Source: Streptomyces sp. Ru62 (GTDB lineage Bacteria > Actinomycetota > Actinomycetes > Streptomycetales > Streptomycetaceae). From it: a stretch of 64,000 bases of DNA. Location: assembly GCF_002920615.1 (NCBI RefSeq), contig NZ_PQSU01000036.1, forward strand, positions 1 through 64,000. The letters run 5' to 3'. The position numbers were made by a program, and so were the translations under genes. Below are positions 9,565 to 18,825 of this stretch, one piece after another. How positions within the stretch are numbered: the first letter of the stretch is position 1; the number at the start of each line of letters is the position of its first letter. Below the pieces are notes generated by a model. That model was given only the letters and a program-made list of their open reading frames with translations. It did not search any database and was not told the origin of the DNA.

Positions 9565-9722
9565 GTGGCAGTTGTGATCACGGCGTCCGAGTCGTCCTGG
9601 ACAGCTCCGTTCACTGGGCTGAGCCCGCGCTGCTTCGGCAGGTTGGTCACCGCGTTGCGACGGGAGGACGCGGATGCGGTGCGGCCGGGCCGTCCGTGGA
9701 GTCTGCCGCCGGAAGACCGCTC
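9565..9722 (+). pseudogene. N-terminal fragment of an IS5-type transposase
   Basis: MAVVITASESSWTAPFTGLS, then GRLVTALRREDADAVRPGRP and WSLPPEDR, is the start of a Streptomyces IS transposase whose usual continuation (a helix-turn-helix) is missing. It stops where the DUF4240 fragment on the other strand begins, suggesting insertion followed by deletion. Confidence 0.6.
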
Positions 9723-9725
9723 CTG

Positions 9726-9836
9726 CTGCGGTCTGTCCGCGAGCTGCTTGACGGCAGCCTCGTCAAATGGCTCGCCCGTTGCGGCAGCCCCGGCTTGCGC
9801 GGCTTCGATGACGTCCCAGAACGTGTCGATCTCCAT
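9726..9836 (-). pseudogene. N-terminal fragment of a DUF4240 protein
   Basis: MEIDTFWDVIEAAQAGAAAT, then GEPFDEAAVKQLADR, matches the start of DUF4240 proteins. Only about 37 residues remain before the junction with transposase debris. A C-terminal DUF4240 piece is found 31 kb away at 41020-41163. Confidence 0.6.
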
Positions 9837-9961
9837 GACCGCGCACTCTGTCACGCCCCGCTGACAATCGACCTTGGCCACCCTGCCGGCACCTGGCCGT
9901 TTCACGGAACTGCGGACAGAGCCGGTTTCAAGAATCCCCATCACCGTCCGGTCGAACACTC

Positions 9962-10627
9962 TCAGCTACGCCGGTCACTGTGCGGCGGCGCTGCCCGGGA
10001 GGGGGCGGTCGGGTTGAGTGCCTTGGCAACCGCGGGGGTGAGGGGGTGTCCGGCGAGGACGTGGCGGACGGCGTCGAGGGGAACGGGGCGCTCGTAGTAG
10101 TCCTCGAACCATGCCTGAACGGTCTCAGCGGAACGGTCTGTGAGGAGGTGGAAGAGGAAGCCCGAGCCGTCCGGGTCTTCGCTGCCCGCAGGGAAGGCGA
10201 TGGCCGAGCCGGTGCGCCAGACGGTGTCGCCGGTCGCCTGCCACAGGCAGGCGGTGATCCTAGGGGCATCGATGCCCTCGTCATGGAAGGCGGGCTCGTC
10301 CAGAAGCGGGCGCAACGCCGCGGGCACTTCGTCGATGACACCGGGCCAGACCTGCTTGTCGTCCGCGCCGTACGGACTCATCTCCGACTCGTGGTCGAAG
10401 CCGCGTATGAGCACGCCGGCCGGAGTGAAGAGGACGGCGAAGTCGTCTCCAGAGCCGTTCTCCATCAGGGCCGCCTCGATACCGGGGCTCCAATCGGCGT
10501 GGAAGGTGTACTGGCAAAACCGTGGATCGTCACAAATCGCCCCCTCCAGGGCGGCCAGGGCACGTAGATGGGCCCGGAGCCGGGCGGGGTTGGGGAGGAG
10601 GGCGGCGGTCTCGCGCACTGTACTCAT
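9962..10627 (-). CDS. Conserved hypothetical protein
   Basis: ATG 10627 (MSTVRETAALLPN) is preferred over the upstream in-frame ATG at 10747, since the intervening 40 residues are low-quality Arg/Gly/Cys sequence. The 221-residue soluble protein has conserved-looking blocks (GIEAALMENGSGDDFAVLFT, IRGFDHESEMSPYG, WPGVIDEVP) that I recognise as a widespread actinobacterial hypothetical family without known function. No signal peptide. Neighbours on both sides are broken genes, so context gives nothing. Confidence 0.75.
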   Translation of the reverse strand: MSTVRETAALLPNPARLRAHLRALAALEGAICDDPRFCQYTFHADWSPGIEAALMENGSGDDFAVLFTPAGVLIRGFDHESEMSPYGADDKQVWPGVIDEVPAALRPLLDEPAFHDEGIDAPRITACLWQATGDTVWRTGSAIAFPAGSEDPDGSGFLFHLLTDRSAETVQAWFEDYYERPVPLDAVRHVLAGHPLTPAVAKALNPTAPSRAAPPHSDRRS

Positions 10628-10884
10628 GGCGTCATGAAAGCAGCCTCCCCTGACAATCCAGGACGGACGCCGGTCTGCGGTGCCGCCGTGGCAGGGGGAG
10701 GGACATCGAGAAGCCGCGCCCGTGCGTAACTGACAAGCCACCGTCATTCGCCCGCCATCCAGCGGCGTCTCCTCCGCCGAGGAGGCGCAGTGTGAGGGTG
10801 CGGGGCGCTACCGGCGGCGGGCCGGCCCGCCGCCGCATCCTGATGAAGTCGCTTCGCGCCGCGCGATAGACGAGCATCCAGGGG

Positions 10885-11432
10885 TCAGTGGCGGGTGACG
10901 GTGAAGCCGGAGCTGTTGACCGCGCGGGTCCACACGTCCTGGTCGAACCACTTGCCCGGTGATGGTTCGCATCCGCGCTTCCCAGTCGTGGCCGGACGGG
11001 CCGCGGCTGCCGTCGTACCCGGCGCAGCCGTCCTCGCCGTGGATGAGGCCGGCCATCCATGCGTTCACCGCGACGCTGAGGATGACGTTGTACAGGTCTC
11101 CGCCGCTAGGGCGAGGGCATTCGGGTGCTTGCGAGGACCAGGGCGAGCTCGGGGTTGTCGAACGACGGCATCGGCGCGCTTCCCACACCGCTGTCGGCGT
11201 TGCTCTGCTCAAAGGTGCGCGCGCTTGTGGCGAGGTTGTCGGCGAGCGCGGCCGCGTCGAAATACCGCCAGGCCGACCGCGCCTGGATACAAAGGAGTTC
11301 GGCCACCGTGCTGACGTTCCTGACGATGGTGTCCCCGACCATCGCGGGTGCAAGCGGCACGCCCCGCTGGGCCAGTTCCGCCGAGGTCTGGGCAACGGCC
11401 TCCTTGAAGGCCTTCGTGTTCCGCAGCGCCAC
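10885..11432 (-). pseudogene. Frameshifted hypothetical gene
   Basis: Three frames carry one protein: MALRNTKAFKEAVAQTSAEL to NPELALVLA, then GGDLYNVILSVAVNAWMAGL to HDWEARMRTITG, then KWFDQDVWTRAVNSSGFTVT with a stop at 10885. Shifts near 11125 and 10955 are required. The composed product would be about 180 residues. Function unknown. Confidence 0.55.
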
Positions 11433-11480
11433 AGTGTAGGGGGAGCCTCATCAGCGGTTGGGCCATAGGAGCTGCCCGGA

Positions 11481-12170
11481 TCAGGCGGCTGGCGTCACGG
11501 TGCGTCGGGTGGCTGCGGCGCGCGTGCGGGCGATGTCGGTGGGGTGGATGCCGTAGCCGGCCGGATCGAGGCCGATCATGTCGCGGTGCAGGCGGCGTAT
11601 CCGCAACGCCAGGTCGAGGTGGAGGCGGGGGCGCTTATCGCGGACCTCCGCGACGGTGCGTGGGTTGACGTTCAGGCGCTGGGCGAGTGTGGTGGCGGGC
11701 CATCCTGCACGGGCCAGGTCGGCCAGCAACCGGGATGCCTCCGCGGAGTCGGTCAGGCCGGGGGCGCCGGGGTTGCGACGGTGGGGGAGCGGGACGCCGA
11801 GGATGGCGTCCGCAGTGGTGCGGGCGATGTCCCGGACCGTGCTGCCGTGCGTGGGGGTCCGCAGCACACGGCGGACCAGGGTCACGGACAGCCCGGCCCG
11901 GTCGGCGATGTCCTGCGCGGACATGCCCTGCTCGCGCAACCGGACCGCCCACCGAGCGGCCGCATAAGGCGGCACCCGGGCGGACAGACCACGCGCGCGG
12001 TCCTGGTTGCGCTGGCGGCGGGCACGCAGTGCTGCCTGGCGGCACTCGGCGCGGGTGCAGCCGTAGTCGGCGCACGACGCCTGGCCATGACGGACCGACG
12101 ACCGCCGCGGCCGGCGCCGGCGCGCGGCCGGCACGGCGACGGAAGCGGGCTGTTCCCCAGTGAGTGGCAT
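11481..12170 (-). CDS. Helix-turn-helix DNA-binding protein
   Basis: ATG 12170 with GCAGGA upstream; longer in-frame extensions toward 12581 look non-coding. The 229-residue basic protein begins with a Cys/His-containing segment (CADYGCTRAECRQAALRARR), a pattern common in Streptomyces phage/ICE-associated HTH proteins. It has two HTH-like units: RLREQGMSAQDIADRAGLSV near the middle and AGWPATTLAQRLNVNPRTVA in the second half. It is probably a small regulator left by an integrated element. No neighbouring target is obvious. Confidence 0.65.
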   Translation of the reverse strand: MPLTGEQPASVAVPAARRRRPRRSSVRHGQASCADYGCTRAECRQAALRARRQRNQDRARGLSARVPPYAAARWAVRLREQGMSAQDIADRAGLSVTLVRRVLRTPTHGSTVRDIARTTADAILGVPLPHRRNPGAPGLTDSAEASRLLADLARAGWPATTLAQRLNVNPRTVAEVRDKRPRLHLDLALRIRRLHRDMIGLDPAGYGIHPTDIARTRAAATRRTVTPAA

Positions 12171-12499
12171 GACGATTCCTGCTGCGAGTTCGGTGTGCCG
12201 GCCAACGTTACGCGCCCCCACCGACAAAGCAGCGCACCGCGAAAGCCGAGCAGCATCCGAAGGACCGCATCCCATGAACGTGACGTGCATCAGGTGCTGT
12301 TCACGGGACGTGCCTGATTCTTCGGCAGCGGCATTCAGCCAGACGCACCCGCCGGCGCCCTGACGGCCCGCGTTGTCCCCACATCGGGGCCACGCCGCGG
12401 ACCCCGCCACTTTCGGAGCCTCTCGTGCGGCATCCGTGCGCTTCTCGTACGCGTGCCGTACGTGAAGTGCACGCGAACCGGAGGGCCACGCTGCCGGCA

Positions 12500-12605
12500 A
12501 GGACGACCACGAAGATGATCTCGTCCACCGAAGCGGACACGGTGAGCGGCAGATCGTCGAGGACCGGCACATCGAGGACAATCAGACCCTGCTGTCCCAG
12601 CTCGG
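12500..12605 (+). pseudogene. C-terminal remnant, same family as 24300-24405
   Basis: The text RQIVEDRHIEDNQTLLSQLG can be aligned with RQIVKGWYIEDNETVLSQLG at 24.3 kb. The pattern (Ile-Val-x-x-W/H ... Glu-Asp-Asn ... Gln-Leu-Gly) resembles the tail of SnoaL-like ester-cyclase/NTF2-fold proteins, a weak assignment. Here the stop is also lost. Confidence 0.3.
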
Positions 12606-13022
12606 CGTCGACCGACCGACCGCAGGATCTTCGCCGGGCGGTCCTACCCACGGCCGACCACCGGGCGCGGCACCGGTCCGACCGGTGCCGCGGGCACGGC
12701 TCGGGAGGTGTCGGCCGGCTCGCCGTACGAGGGCGCGCCGCGGACGAACCGGCTGGTGGTGTACACCGCGGTGAGGCGTCGGCCGGGGCGGAGGGGCCGG
12801 TTCGCCCCTCCCGTTCCGCGTCCGCTGTGATGCGTGTGCCGGCTCGGAGTCCCCGGCGGGGTGTGCGGCGAGCTCCCGTTCTCGTCGCTGCGGAACCCGT
12901 ACGCGACAGGCCGTGGAACCGGCTCCCCAGAATCTCCCGGGTACGCCGGACCCGCGGTCCCCCGGGTCGGCAGTGGTGTCCCTACGTTCCCCTATGCGCG
13001 CCTTCGGTCCGGCACGCCGTCG
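12606..13022. other. No gene seen
   Basis: Between the remnant and the end of the DMT transporter there is only GC-rich sequence with overlapping random frames. Confidence 0.4.
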
Positions 13023-13943
13023 TCACATGATCGCCGCGGCGCGCTGACCCGCTTCCCGGTCCCCCTCCGGCTCGTCCCGGTCGACGCACTTGGCCAGGCA
13101 CCTGGTGCGGGAGAGCGTGAAGACGCCGTACGCCAGCAGCGCCAGGCCGGCGAGGGCCGGCACGAGCCACAGCCCCTGCCGGGGCGACTCGGCGTACAAG
13201 GTCACACCCAGACCGAAGCTGACCGCGGCGTCGCCCAGGGTCAGGGCCGGCTGGGAGGCGATCAGCGGTCCGCCCTGCATGGCGTACCCGAGCAGCACGA
13301 TGGAGAGCGATCCCGCGACGGCGAATCCGTACGTCTGCCAGGCGAGGAAGAAACCGGCCGCTCCGTCACGGGACAGGACGTCCATGGCGGACTTCACCAG
13401 GGCCGCCGTGAGCGCGTTGCCGATGGCCGCCGCGGCCGCCAGACAGGCGGCCCTGGCCAGACCGGGCGGCCGGCGGAGGCCGGTGACGGCCAGTGCCGCC
13501 TCCACCGCGGCGACGACGGCGATCGTCGGTGGCCACCACGGGCCGGGAACCTGGTCGCGTCCGCCCGTGGGGGCGGCCGAGAACAGGAAGACCGCCAGCC
13601 CCGCGAAGATGCAGAGCACGCACCACCACGCCTTGCCGGACACCTGCACCCGGAAGACGAAGCTGCCGAACAGCAGGGCCATCGGCAGCTCCAGGATGAA
13701 GACCGGTTGCACCGTCGCCAGTGATCCGGCGTTCAGGGCCAGGGCCTGGAAGAGGGCCGAGAGCGTCACTCCGAGGATGCCGCCGAGCCACGCCGGTCTG
13801 TGCAGCAGACCGGCGAGGAGCCGGAGGGGTGATCGCGAGGCGGGGACGCTGCCGGCGGCACGCCGTTGCAGGACGGTTCCCCATGCGTTGCTGCCCGCGG
13901 CAAGCACGGCAAAGACGATCGCCAGCATCATGTCCGATGGCAC
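13023..13943 (-). CDS. DMT-superfamily (EamA/NIPA-like) integral membrane transporter
   Basis: 306 residues with about nine or ten hydrophobic spans. The N-terminal half (MMLAIVFAVLAAGSNAWGTV) and the glycine-rich helix 3-4 hairpin (SLATVQPVFILELPMALL) are typical of DMT permeases of the DMT/NIPA branch. The start is either GTG 13943 or ATG 13931; neither has a perfect ribosome site. The C-terminal tail is charged and cytoplasmic. It lies downstream of the aminotransferase on the same strand with a 226-bp gap, so they may be co-transcribed, which would suggest export of an amino-acid-like product. Substrate unknown. Confidence 0.8.
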   Translation of the reverse strand: MPSDMMLAIVFAVLAAGSNAWGTVLQRRAAGSVPASRSPLRLLAGLLHRPAWLGGILGVTLSALFQALALNAGSLATVQPVFILELPMALLFGSFVFRVQVSGKAWWCVLCIFAGLAVFLFSAAPTGGRDQVPGPWWPPTIAVVAAVEAALAVTGLRRPPGLARAACLAAAAAIGNALTAALVKSAMDVLSRDGAAGFFLAWQTYGFAVAGSLSIVLLGYAMQGGPLIASQPALTLGDAAVSFGLGVTLYAESPRQGLWLVPALAGLALLAYGVFTLSRTRCLAKCVDRDEPEGDREAGQRAAAIM

Positions 13944-14169
13944 TGCTTCCGGTTGTCGTGCGCGTTCGGCTAGGACGGAGCGTCGCCGTACGGCCGACCA
14001 GCGAGGTGTTCTGGGTGGTTTCCTGCTCCCTCGCGAGGAAACACCCCGGACAGTCTAGTCCCGGCCGTCCCGCTCGGTCCTCTCTCCGGTGCCGCCGCCC
14101 GGCCGGGTCCGGCGGAGCCGGTGCGTCGCCCTCCGAGCGGCGTCAGGGCCGCCCTCCGGTCCTGACACG

Positions 14170-15354
14170 TCATCCGAGCGTCGCCACCAGCGTGCCGAGG
14201 CGGGCGATCCCCTCGCGCAGTTCGTCCGCCGCCGCGGCGCAGGAGAGGCGGACATGGGTGTCCGCCGTGCGGACGCCGAAGTCCCTGCCGGGGGTCAGGG
14301 CGACATGTGCCTCGCGCAGGGCGCGTTCGCAGAACTCCCAGGAGGTGAGTCCGGTGCCGCTGACGTCGAAGTACACGTAGAACGCGCCGTCGGGGCGCAC
14401 GGGCACCGGCAGGCCGATGCTCTCCAGGCCCTCGACGGCGAGGGCGCGGCGCCGGACGAACTCCTCGCGGCGCGCCTCGCAGACCGAGAGCGACTCGCGG
14501 GTGAAGCAGGCCAGCGCGGCCTGCTGGGCGGGCGCCGACGCGCACAGGAAGTAGTTCTGGGCGAGGCGCTCCATCACGGGTACGTGCGTCTCAGGGACGA
14601 CGCACCACCCGAGCCGCCAGCCCGTCATGCCGAAGAACTTCGAGAAACTGTTGACGACCAGGGCGTCAGGGTCGGACGCCAGCACGCTCGCCGGCGGGCG
14701 GCCGTGCTCGTCGTGGTCGCCCAGGTCGAGGTAGATCTCGTCGACCAGGCGCCACGCGCCGCGCTCGCGGGCCGTGGCGCAGATCGCGGCCAGCTCGGCG
14801 GCCGGCACGGACGTACCGGTCGGGTTGGACGGTGTGGCGACCATGACCCCGCGGGTCCGGTCCGTCCAGTGTGACCGCACGGACGCGGCGTCCAGTTGGA
14901 AGCGGCCGACGGCGGTGGTGGGCACCAGGACGGCCCGGGCGCCGAAGCTCTCCATGATCTGGCGGTTGCACGGGTACGACGGGTCCGTGATGAGAACCTC
15001 GTCCCCGGGGTCGACGAGGGCGGCGGCGGCGAGGACCAGAGCGGCCGAGGCGCCGGCGGTCACCACGATCCGGCCGGGATCGACCGGCACCCCGTGCGCG
15101 TCACGGTAGAAGCGGGCGATGGCCTGCCGCAACGCGGGCAGGCCGAGGGCGGGCGTGTACGGCAGGGGTCTCCCGTCCATGGCCTCGCGCATGGCTTCCA
15201 GGACGGCCGGGGGCGCGCCGAAGTCGGGTTCGCCGAGGCTGAGCTTGACGACGCGGTGCCCTTGGGCCTCCAGGGCGGCGGCGTGCTTGCCGAACTCCAT
15301 GGCGTAGAAGGGCGCGACGGCTCGCGCGCGGCGCGAGATGCGCGGGGTGTCCAT
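14170..15354 (-). CDS. PLP-dependent class I/II aminotransferase
   Basis: ATG 15354 follows GGAGGCAGAGGT; longer in-frame text to 15684 is not credible. The 394-residue protein is full-length for fold-type I aspartate-aminotransferase-like enzymes: SLGEPDFGAP substrate loop, YTPALGLPALRQAI, SNPTG with Asn177, DEIY with Asp205, the Schiff-base lysine 239 in NSFSKFFGMTGWRLG, and a C-terminal Arg in HVRLSCAA for the substrate carboxylate. Substrate cannot be told from sequence. Cytoplasmic. The DMT permease downstream is a plausible partner. Confidence 0.9.
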   Translation of the reverse strand: MDTPRISRRARAVAPFYAMEFGKHAAALEAQGHRVVKLSLGEPDFGAPPAVLEAMREAMDGRPLPYTPALGLPALRQAIARFYRDAHGVPVDPGRIVVTAGASAALVLAAAALVDPGDEVLITDPSYPCNRQIMESFGARAVLVPTTAVGRFQLDAASVRSHWTDRTRGVMVATPSNPTGTSVPAAELAAICATARERGAWRLVDEIYLDLGDHDEHGRPPASVLASDPDALVVNSFSKFFGMTGWRLGWCVVPETHVPVMERLAQNYFLCASAPAQQAALACFTRESLSVCEARREEFVRRRALAVEGLESIGLPVPVRPDGAFYVYFDVSGTGLTSWEFCERALREAHVALTPGRDFGVRTADTHVRLSCAAAADELREGIARLGTLVATLG

Positions 15355-15714
15355 ACCTCTGCCTCCGGCGTGCAAGTGGGCCCCCGCGTCCTGGCGCACG
15401 GGACGGCCGGGAATCCCGGTGCCGTGGTGCCCGCGGCGGTGAGGGCGGCGCCCGCCTCCCCCCGGATCGGCCCGACGGTGGTCGTCCAGCATATGCGCGG
15501 CCACTGACGGACGTACCGGGGGAGGGGCGGGTGGACCCTCCACAACGCTCCCCTGTCTCCGGCAGGGGACCGCCGTGCACCTCCCCGGTGACGAACGGAG
15601 CCCTCGGTCCGCCGCTAGCCGCGGACGGCGCCCAGCACCTCGTCCGCCGGCACAGGGCGTCCACATCGCGGGGGCCCCTCTCACGCGGCCGGCACGCGCG
15701 CTCGGGGCCCCGTG
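15355..15714. other. Intergenic region
   Basis: Holds the aminotransferase promoter region (minus) and the kinase 3' flank. An imperfect GTCCGC...GCGGAC inverted repeat lies near 15608-15625. No gene supported. Confidence 0.35.
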
Positions 15715-17013
15715 TCAGGGAAGTCTGGCGTACGCGGCCGCCGCCTCTCCGGTGATACGCCGCAGAGCCACCACCGCGCTGGGCAGGAGAACGTTCACAT
15801 CCTCGCTCCAGCCGGCCAGCACCTTGTCGTCCTGCTGTATCTCCGCCGCCAGCGTCGTGGTGGTCCCCATCAGGAACCCGCCCAGCACGATCCGCCGTCC
15901 CGCCGCGTCCGGCACCGTACTCGACAGCACCATCCCGTCGACCCCCATGTCGTACCCGGGATCGTCAGGATCGTCGGGATAGCCGTGCGGGTCCATCAGC
16001 CGCACTCCCTCCGGATACCGTTCACGCAACGCCTGCGGCAGCCAGCGGTCGCTCTCACCGTGCTGCGCCGTGGCCAGGCGCCGCATCTGGTCGGGCAGGA
16101 GCCGCCGCAACTCGTCTTCATGACGGCGCATGTCGACGGTGACCGCCTCAATGGCGCGAAAGCCCTTCCGGAGGGCGGGATGGGCGGGTGCGACCGGGTC
16201 CGGATGCAGCTCCAGCCACGCGGCGAGCTCGGCGCGGAAGACTGCCATGGTCAGCCTGGCGCGTGGCTCGTAGGCGGTCGCGGCCTCCAGCACCGGGGCC
16301 AGGTCCATCGCCGCCTCCCCGCCCTGCGCCCACAGCGAGTATTCGTTGCCCTGCACGTAGTGAGTGCCCTCAGGCGGGTACCTCAGGCCTTTGGCCAGGA
16401 CGAACAGCGTCTTGGCCAGCGACCACACATCCGCCGGATAGCCGGGCGTGCCCGGCTCGGGGAACCGCATCTCGGGCGCGAGGAAGTACATCGGCCCCAT
16501 CTTGTGAGTCGCGGCGGTCAGCTCCGGGCGTTCCGGCCACGCGGCGATGCCGAAGTCCGCGACCACCGGCCGACCTTGAAGGTGGAGGAGGTTGTCGGGC
16601 TTGATGTCCCGGTGCGAGATGTCCCGCTCGGCCAGTGCGGCCAGCGTGCCGGCCACCTGGCAGATCACCTCCACCACCTCCCTCAGCTCGGCCGGCCGGG
16701 CATCCGGGCTGAGGACATCGCGCAATTTCACGGCCTTCGGCATGACGAACCACTGCGGTGGATCGTCCGGGTCGGCATCGAGCACCGGCACGATGCCCGC
16801 GACCCCGTCCCGGGTCAGCTGCTGCATGCGTCGCACCTCCTCCTGGAAGCGCTGCCGCGTAGTTGCGTTGACCTTTCCGCCCCTGCCCGGCCGCATCGAC
16901 TTCAGCACGCCCTCTGTTCCGTCTTCGTGCTTGACGAAGTGGACGTGTCCGAAGTCCTTCATCGGACGGATATCACGCCAAGGACCCCATGACCGGGCAG
17001 CAGTCGCAGACAT
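15715..17013 (-). CDS. Soluble Hanks-type Ser/Thr protein kinase with atypical P-loop
   Basis: ATG 17013 chosen (432 residues); the extension to 17115 lacks support. Kinase landmarks: Lys38 in GVLKSMRP, catalytic loop HRDIKPDN (His134, Asp136, Asn141), ADFG with Asp153, and APEM (about 179-182). The glycine-rich loop is not of the GxGxxG type; the equivalent stretch reads KDFGHVHFVKHEDG. There is no transmembrane helix and no PASTA domain, unlike PknB. The C-terminal ~190 residues are unassigned and contain an acidic region (DPHGYPDDPDDPG). A signalling role is inferred. Neighbours do not reveal substrates. Confidence 0.85.
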   Translation of the reverse strand: MSATAARSWGPWRDIRPMKDFGHVHFVKHEDGTEGVLKSMRPGRGGKVNATTRQRFQEEVRRMQQLTRDGVAGIVPVLDADPDDPPQWFVMPKAVKLRDVLSPDARPAELREVVEVICQVAGTLAALAERDISHRDIKPDNLLHLQGRPVVADFGIAAWPERPELTAATHKMGPMYFLAPEMRFPEPGTPGYPADVWSLAKTLFVLAKGLRYPPEGTHYVQGNEYSLWAQGGEAAMDLAPVLEAATAYEPRARLTMAVFRAELAAWLELHPDPVAPAHPALRKGFRAIEAVTVDMRRHEDELRRLLPDQMRRLATAQHGESDRWLPQALRERYPEGVRLMDPHGYPDDPDDPGYDMGVDGMVLSSTVPDAAGRRIVLGGFLMGTTTTLAAEIQQDDKVLAGWSEDVNVLLPSAVVALRRITGEAAAAYARLP

Positions 17014-17128
17014 GTCAGGCAATGTAGAGCAGTACCGGAGCTGCCGCTGCCTCTTCGCCCAGACGCTGTTCAGCACTCCTGGAAGGCCCGAACCGAACCC
17101 GCCCTGGCGCAACACCCGCCCATCACCT

Positions 17129-17151
17129 GCGCTCCCCCCCGGGGGCAGCGC
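17129..17151 (-). terminator. Hairpin between the kinase and a broken gene
   Basis: GCGCT and AGCGC arms with an inner CCCCC/GGGGG pair. It could terminate the minus-strand remnant that ends at 17296, or act in the kinase leader. Confidence 0.35.
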
Positions 17152-17295
17152 CTGACATCCTCCGATGCCCGCTACCGAGAGGACAGCACCCCGGGGCCGG
17201 CATCACCGACCCAGGGACCAGTCAGCCGTGGTCCGGCTGTCGCACCGCCCGTCGGCTTCAGGCCACACACCCGTTCGAGGCCTGGTGCGGGCCGG

Positions 17296-17580
17296 TCACG
17301 CCAAGCGAAGCTGGCCAAGCAACCGATCGCGGTCGGCCTGTGCCTCCAGCACAGCGGCTACGTCAGGGCTCGGTGCGAAGGTGGGGCCGTCCCAGTGCGC
17401 CGGGAGCGCCACGGGTGTCGGCACACCTCGGTGCCGTGGATGCGCGCGGCGTCGAAGAGGGTCTGCATCATCTGCACGCCGGCCAGGTCGAGCGCGCCGA
17501 GGCGGGCATGCCACGTCTGGGTGTCCGGGTCGTAGGAGGCGATTGCGCGGAGCCTGGCGAGTTGTTCCTGCCTCTGAGGG
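17296..17580 (-). pseudogene. Frameshifted C-terminal remnant, unknown family
   Basis: Readable as QEQLARLRAIASYDPDTQTW, then HARLGALDLAGVQMMQTLFD and AARIHGTE, and after a shift near 17425 GVPTPVALPAHWDGPTFAPS to LLGQLRLA and a stop. No start in range. Family not recognised. Confidence 0.45.
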
Positions 17581-18045
17581 CGGCCGGGGCGGTCCGGATG
17601 CCGACCTCCGACACCCGTGCTGCGGCAGCGGCAGGGCCGCCCCGCGCGAGCCCCCTTCCCCGGGTGTGTCCCGCCCTGAGGGACACACCTGCCACCCGTG
17701 CCTGCACGGATCCCTCCGCGACGTCGGGCTCACGACGGTGCCCTGACCGCCGCCGGCGTGCTCGCCCTTGCCGGAGCCACTGGCACTTGCCACCAGTGGG
17801 CCCGCCTGGTGTCGCCGGCGCCATGGGCTCACCCACCGCACCCGGTACCACCGCCTGGACGGCGAGCCGGTTCGCCGCCCCGCGCCGCGGCAGCCACCCC
17901 ACCGTCCACTGGTGTGAGAACGACCCCGTCACCCCCGATCTGGTCGACCGCCGGCTCGCGGACTCCGGTCCAGGGGGCATGTCCCCTTCGGCAATGCCCC
18001 CACCTCCTGGTCCGGCGCACCCCCGCATGTGCCTATGGTGACGGG
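17581..18045. other. No gene seen
   Basis: GC-rich sequence ahead of the TetR gene. It contains that gene's promoter region and nothing else I can support. Confidence 0.35.
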
Positions 18046-18666
18046 ATGAGGACTTACGCGGGCAAGACGGCCGGGCAGCGCTCCGCTGAACGGCGGGCCC
18101 TGTTGATCGCGACCGGGCGCCGGCTGTTCGGCACCCAGGGCTATGCCAGTACGTCGATCCGCGCCATCCTGCGGGAGAGCGGACTACAGGACCGTTACTT
18201 CGCAGAGAGCTTCACGGGCAAGGAAGACCTGCTCGGCGCCGTCTACACGGAGATCGAGGAGACGGTCTTCTCCCGCACCGTGAAGGACGTCGATCCCTCG
18301 GCGCGGCCACGGGAGCAGATCCGGCGCATGCTGGAGAATCTCGTCGCGGTACTGAGCGAGGACAAGGTCATGGCCCGTGTGAAGTTCTTCGAGACGGCGG
18401 GTGTGTCGCCCGCCATCGAGCAACTGCGCTGGAGGGCGCTGCGCCGTTACGCGGAAGCCATGGCCGGTCTTCTGCCGCTGCCGCACCCCTCGTCGCCTGT
18501 CGACCGTTCGGTCCTCGCTCAGGCGCTCGTGTCGGGGGTCAACGGAATGCTCACCGATCGTCTGATCGGGGTGCTGGAGATGGACGACCGTCTGCTGGTC
18601 GAGCACGCGATGCTGCTCGTCCAAGGCGTGGAGCAGCAACTTGCCACACCTTCCGACGGTGACTGA
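18046..18666 (+). CDS. TetR-family transcriptional regulator
   Basis: ATG 18046 (MRTYAGKTAGQ). 206 residues. Residues about 14-60 form the TetR HTH (LLIATGRRLFGTQGYASTSI, RAILRESGL). The C-terminal ligand domain is helical (EQIRRMLENLVAVLSEDKVM). It lies 159 bp upstream of the GMC oxidoreductase in the same direction and may autoregulate and control it. No clear palindrome was found in the gap. Confidence 0.85.
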   Translation: MRTYAGKTAGQRSAERRALLIATGRRLFGTQGYASTSIRAILRESGLQDRYFAESFTGKEDLLGAVYTEIEETVFSRTVKDVDPSARPREQIRRMLENLVAVLSEDKVMARVKFFETAGVSPAIEQLRWRALRRYAEAMAGLLPLPHPSSPVDRSVLAQALVSGVNGMLTDRLIGVLEMDDRLLVEHAMLLVQGVEQQLATPSDGD

Positions 18667-18825
18667 GCGACACGCATGTGTGCTCTGCCGCATGGGCGGT
18701 GGCGCTAGACCTCCATCTGAGGGCACCTGCCTTCAGATAGCGTAGGCTGTGAGCGGTTGCAGTTTCACCCACGGGCTGCCGTGTCCGTGTGTGCGGCTGC
18801 ACGAGCGATCAGTGAGGAGAAGCCC

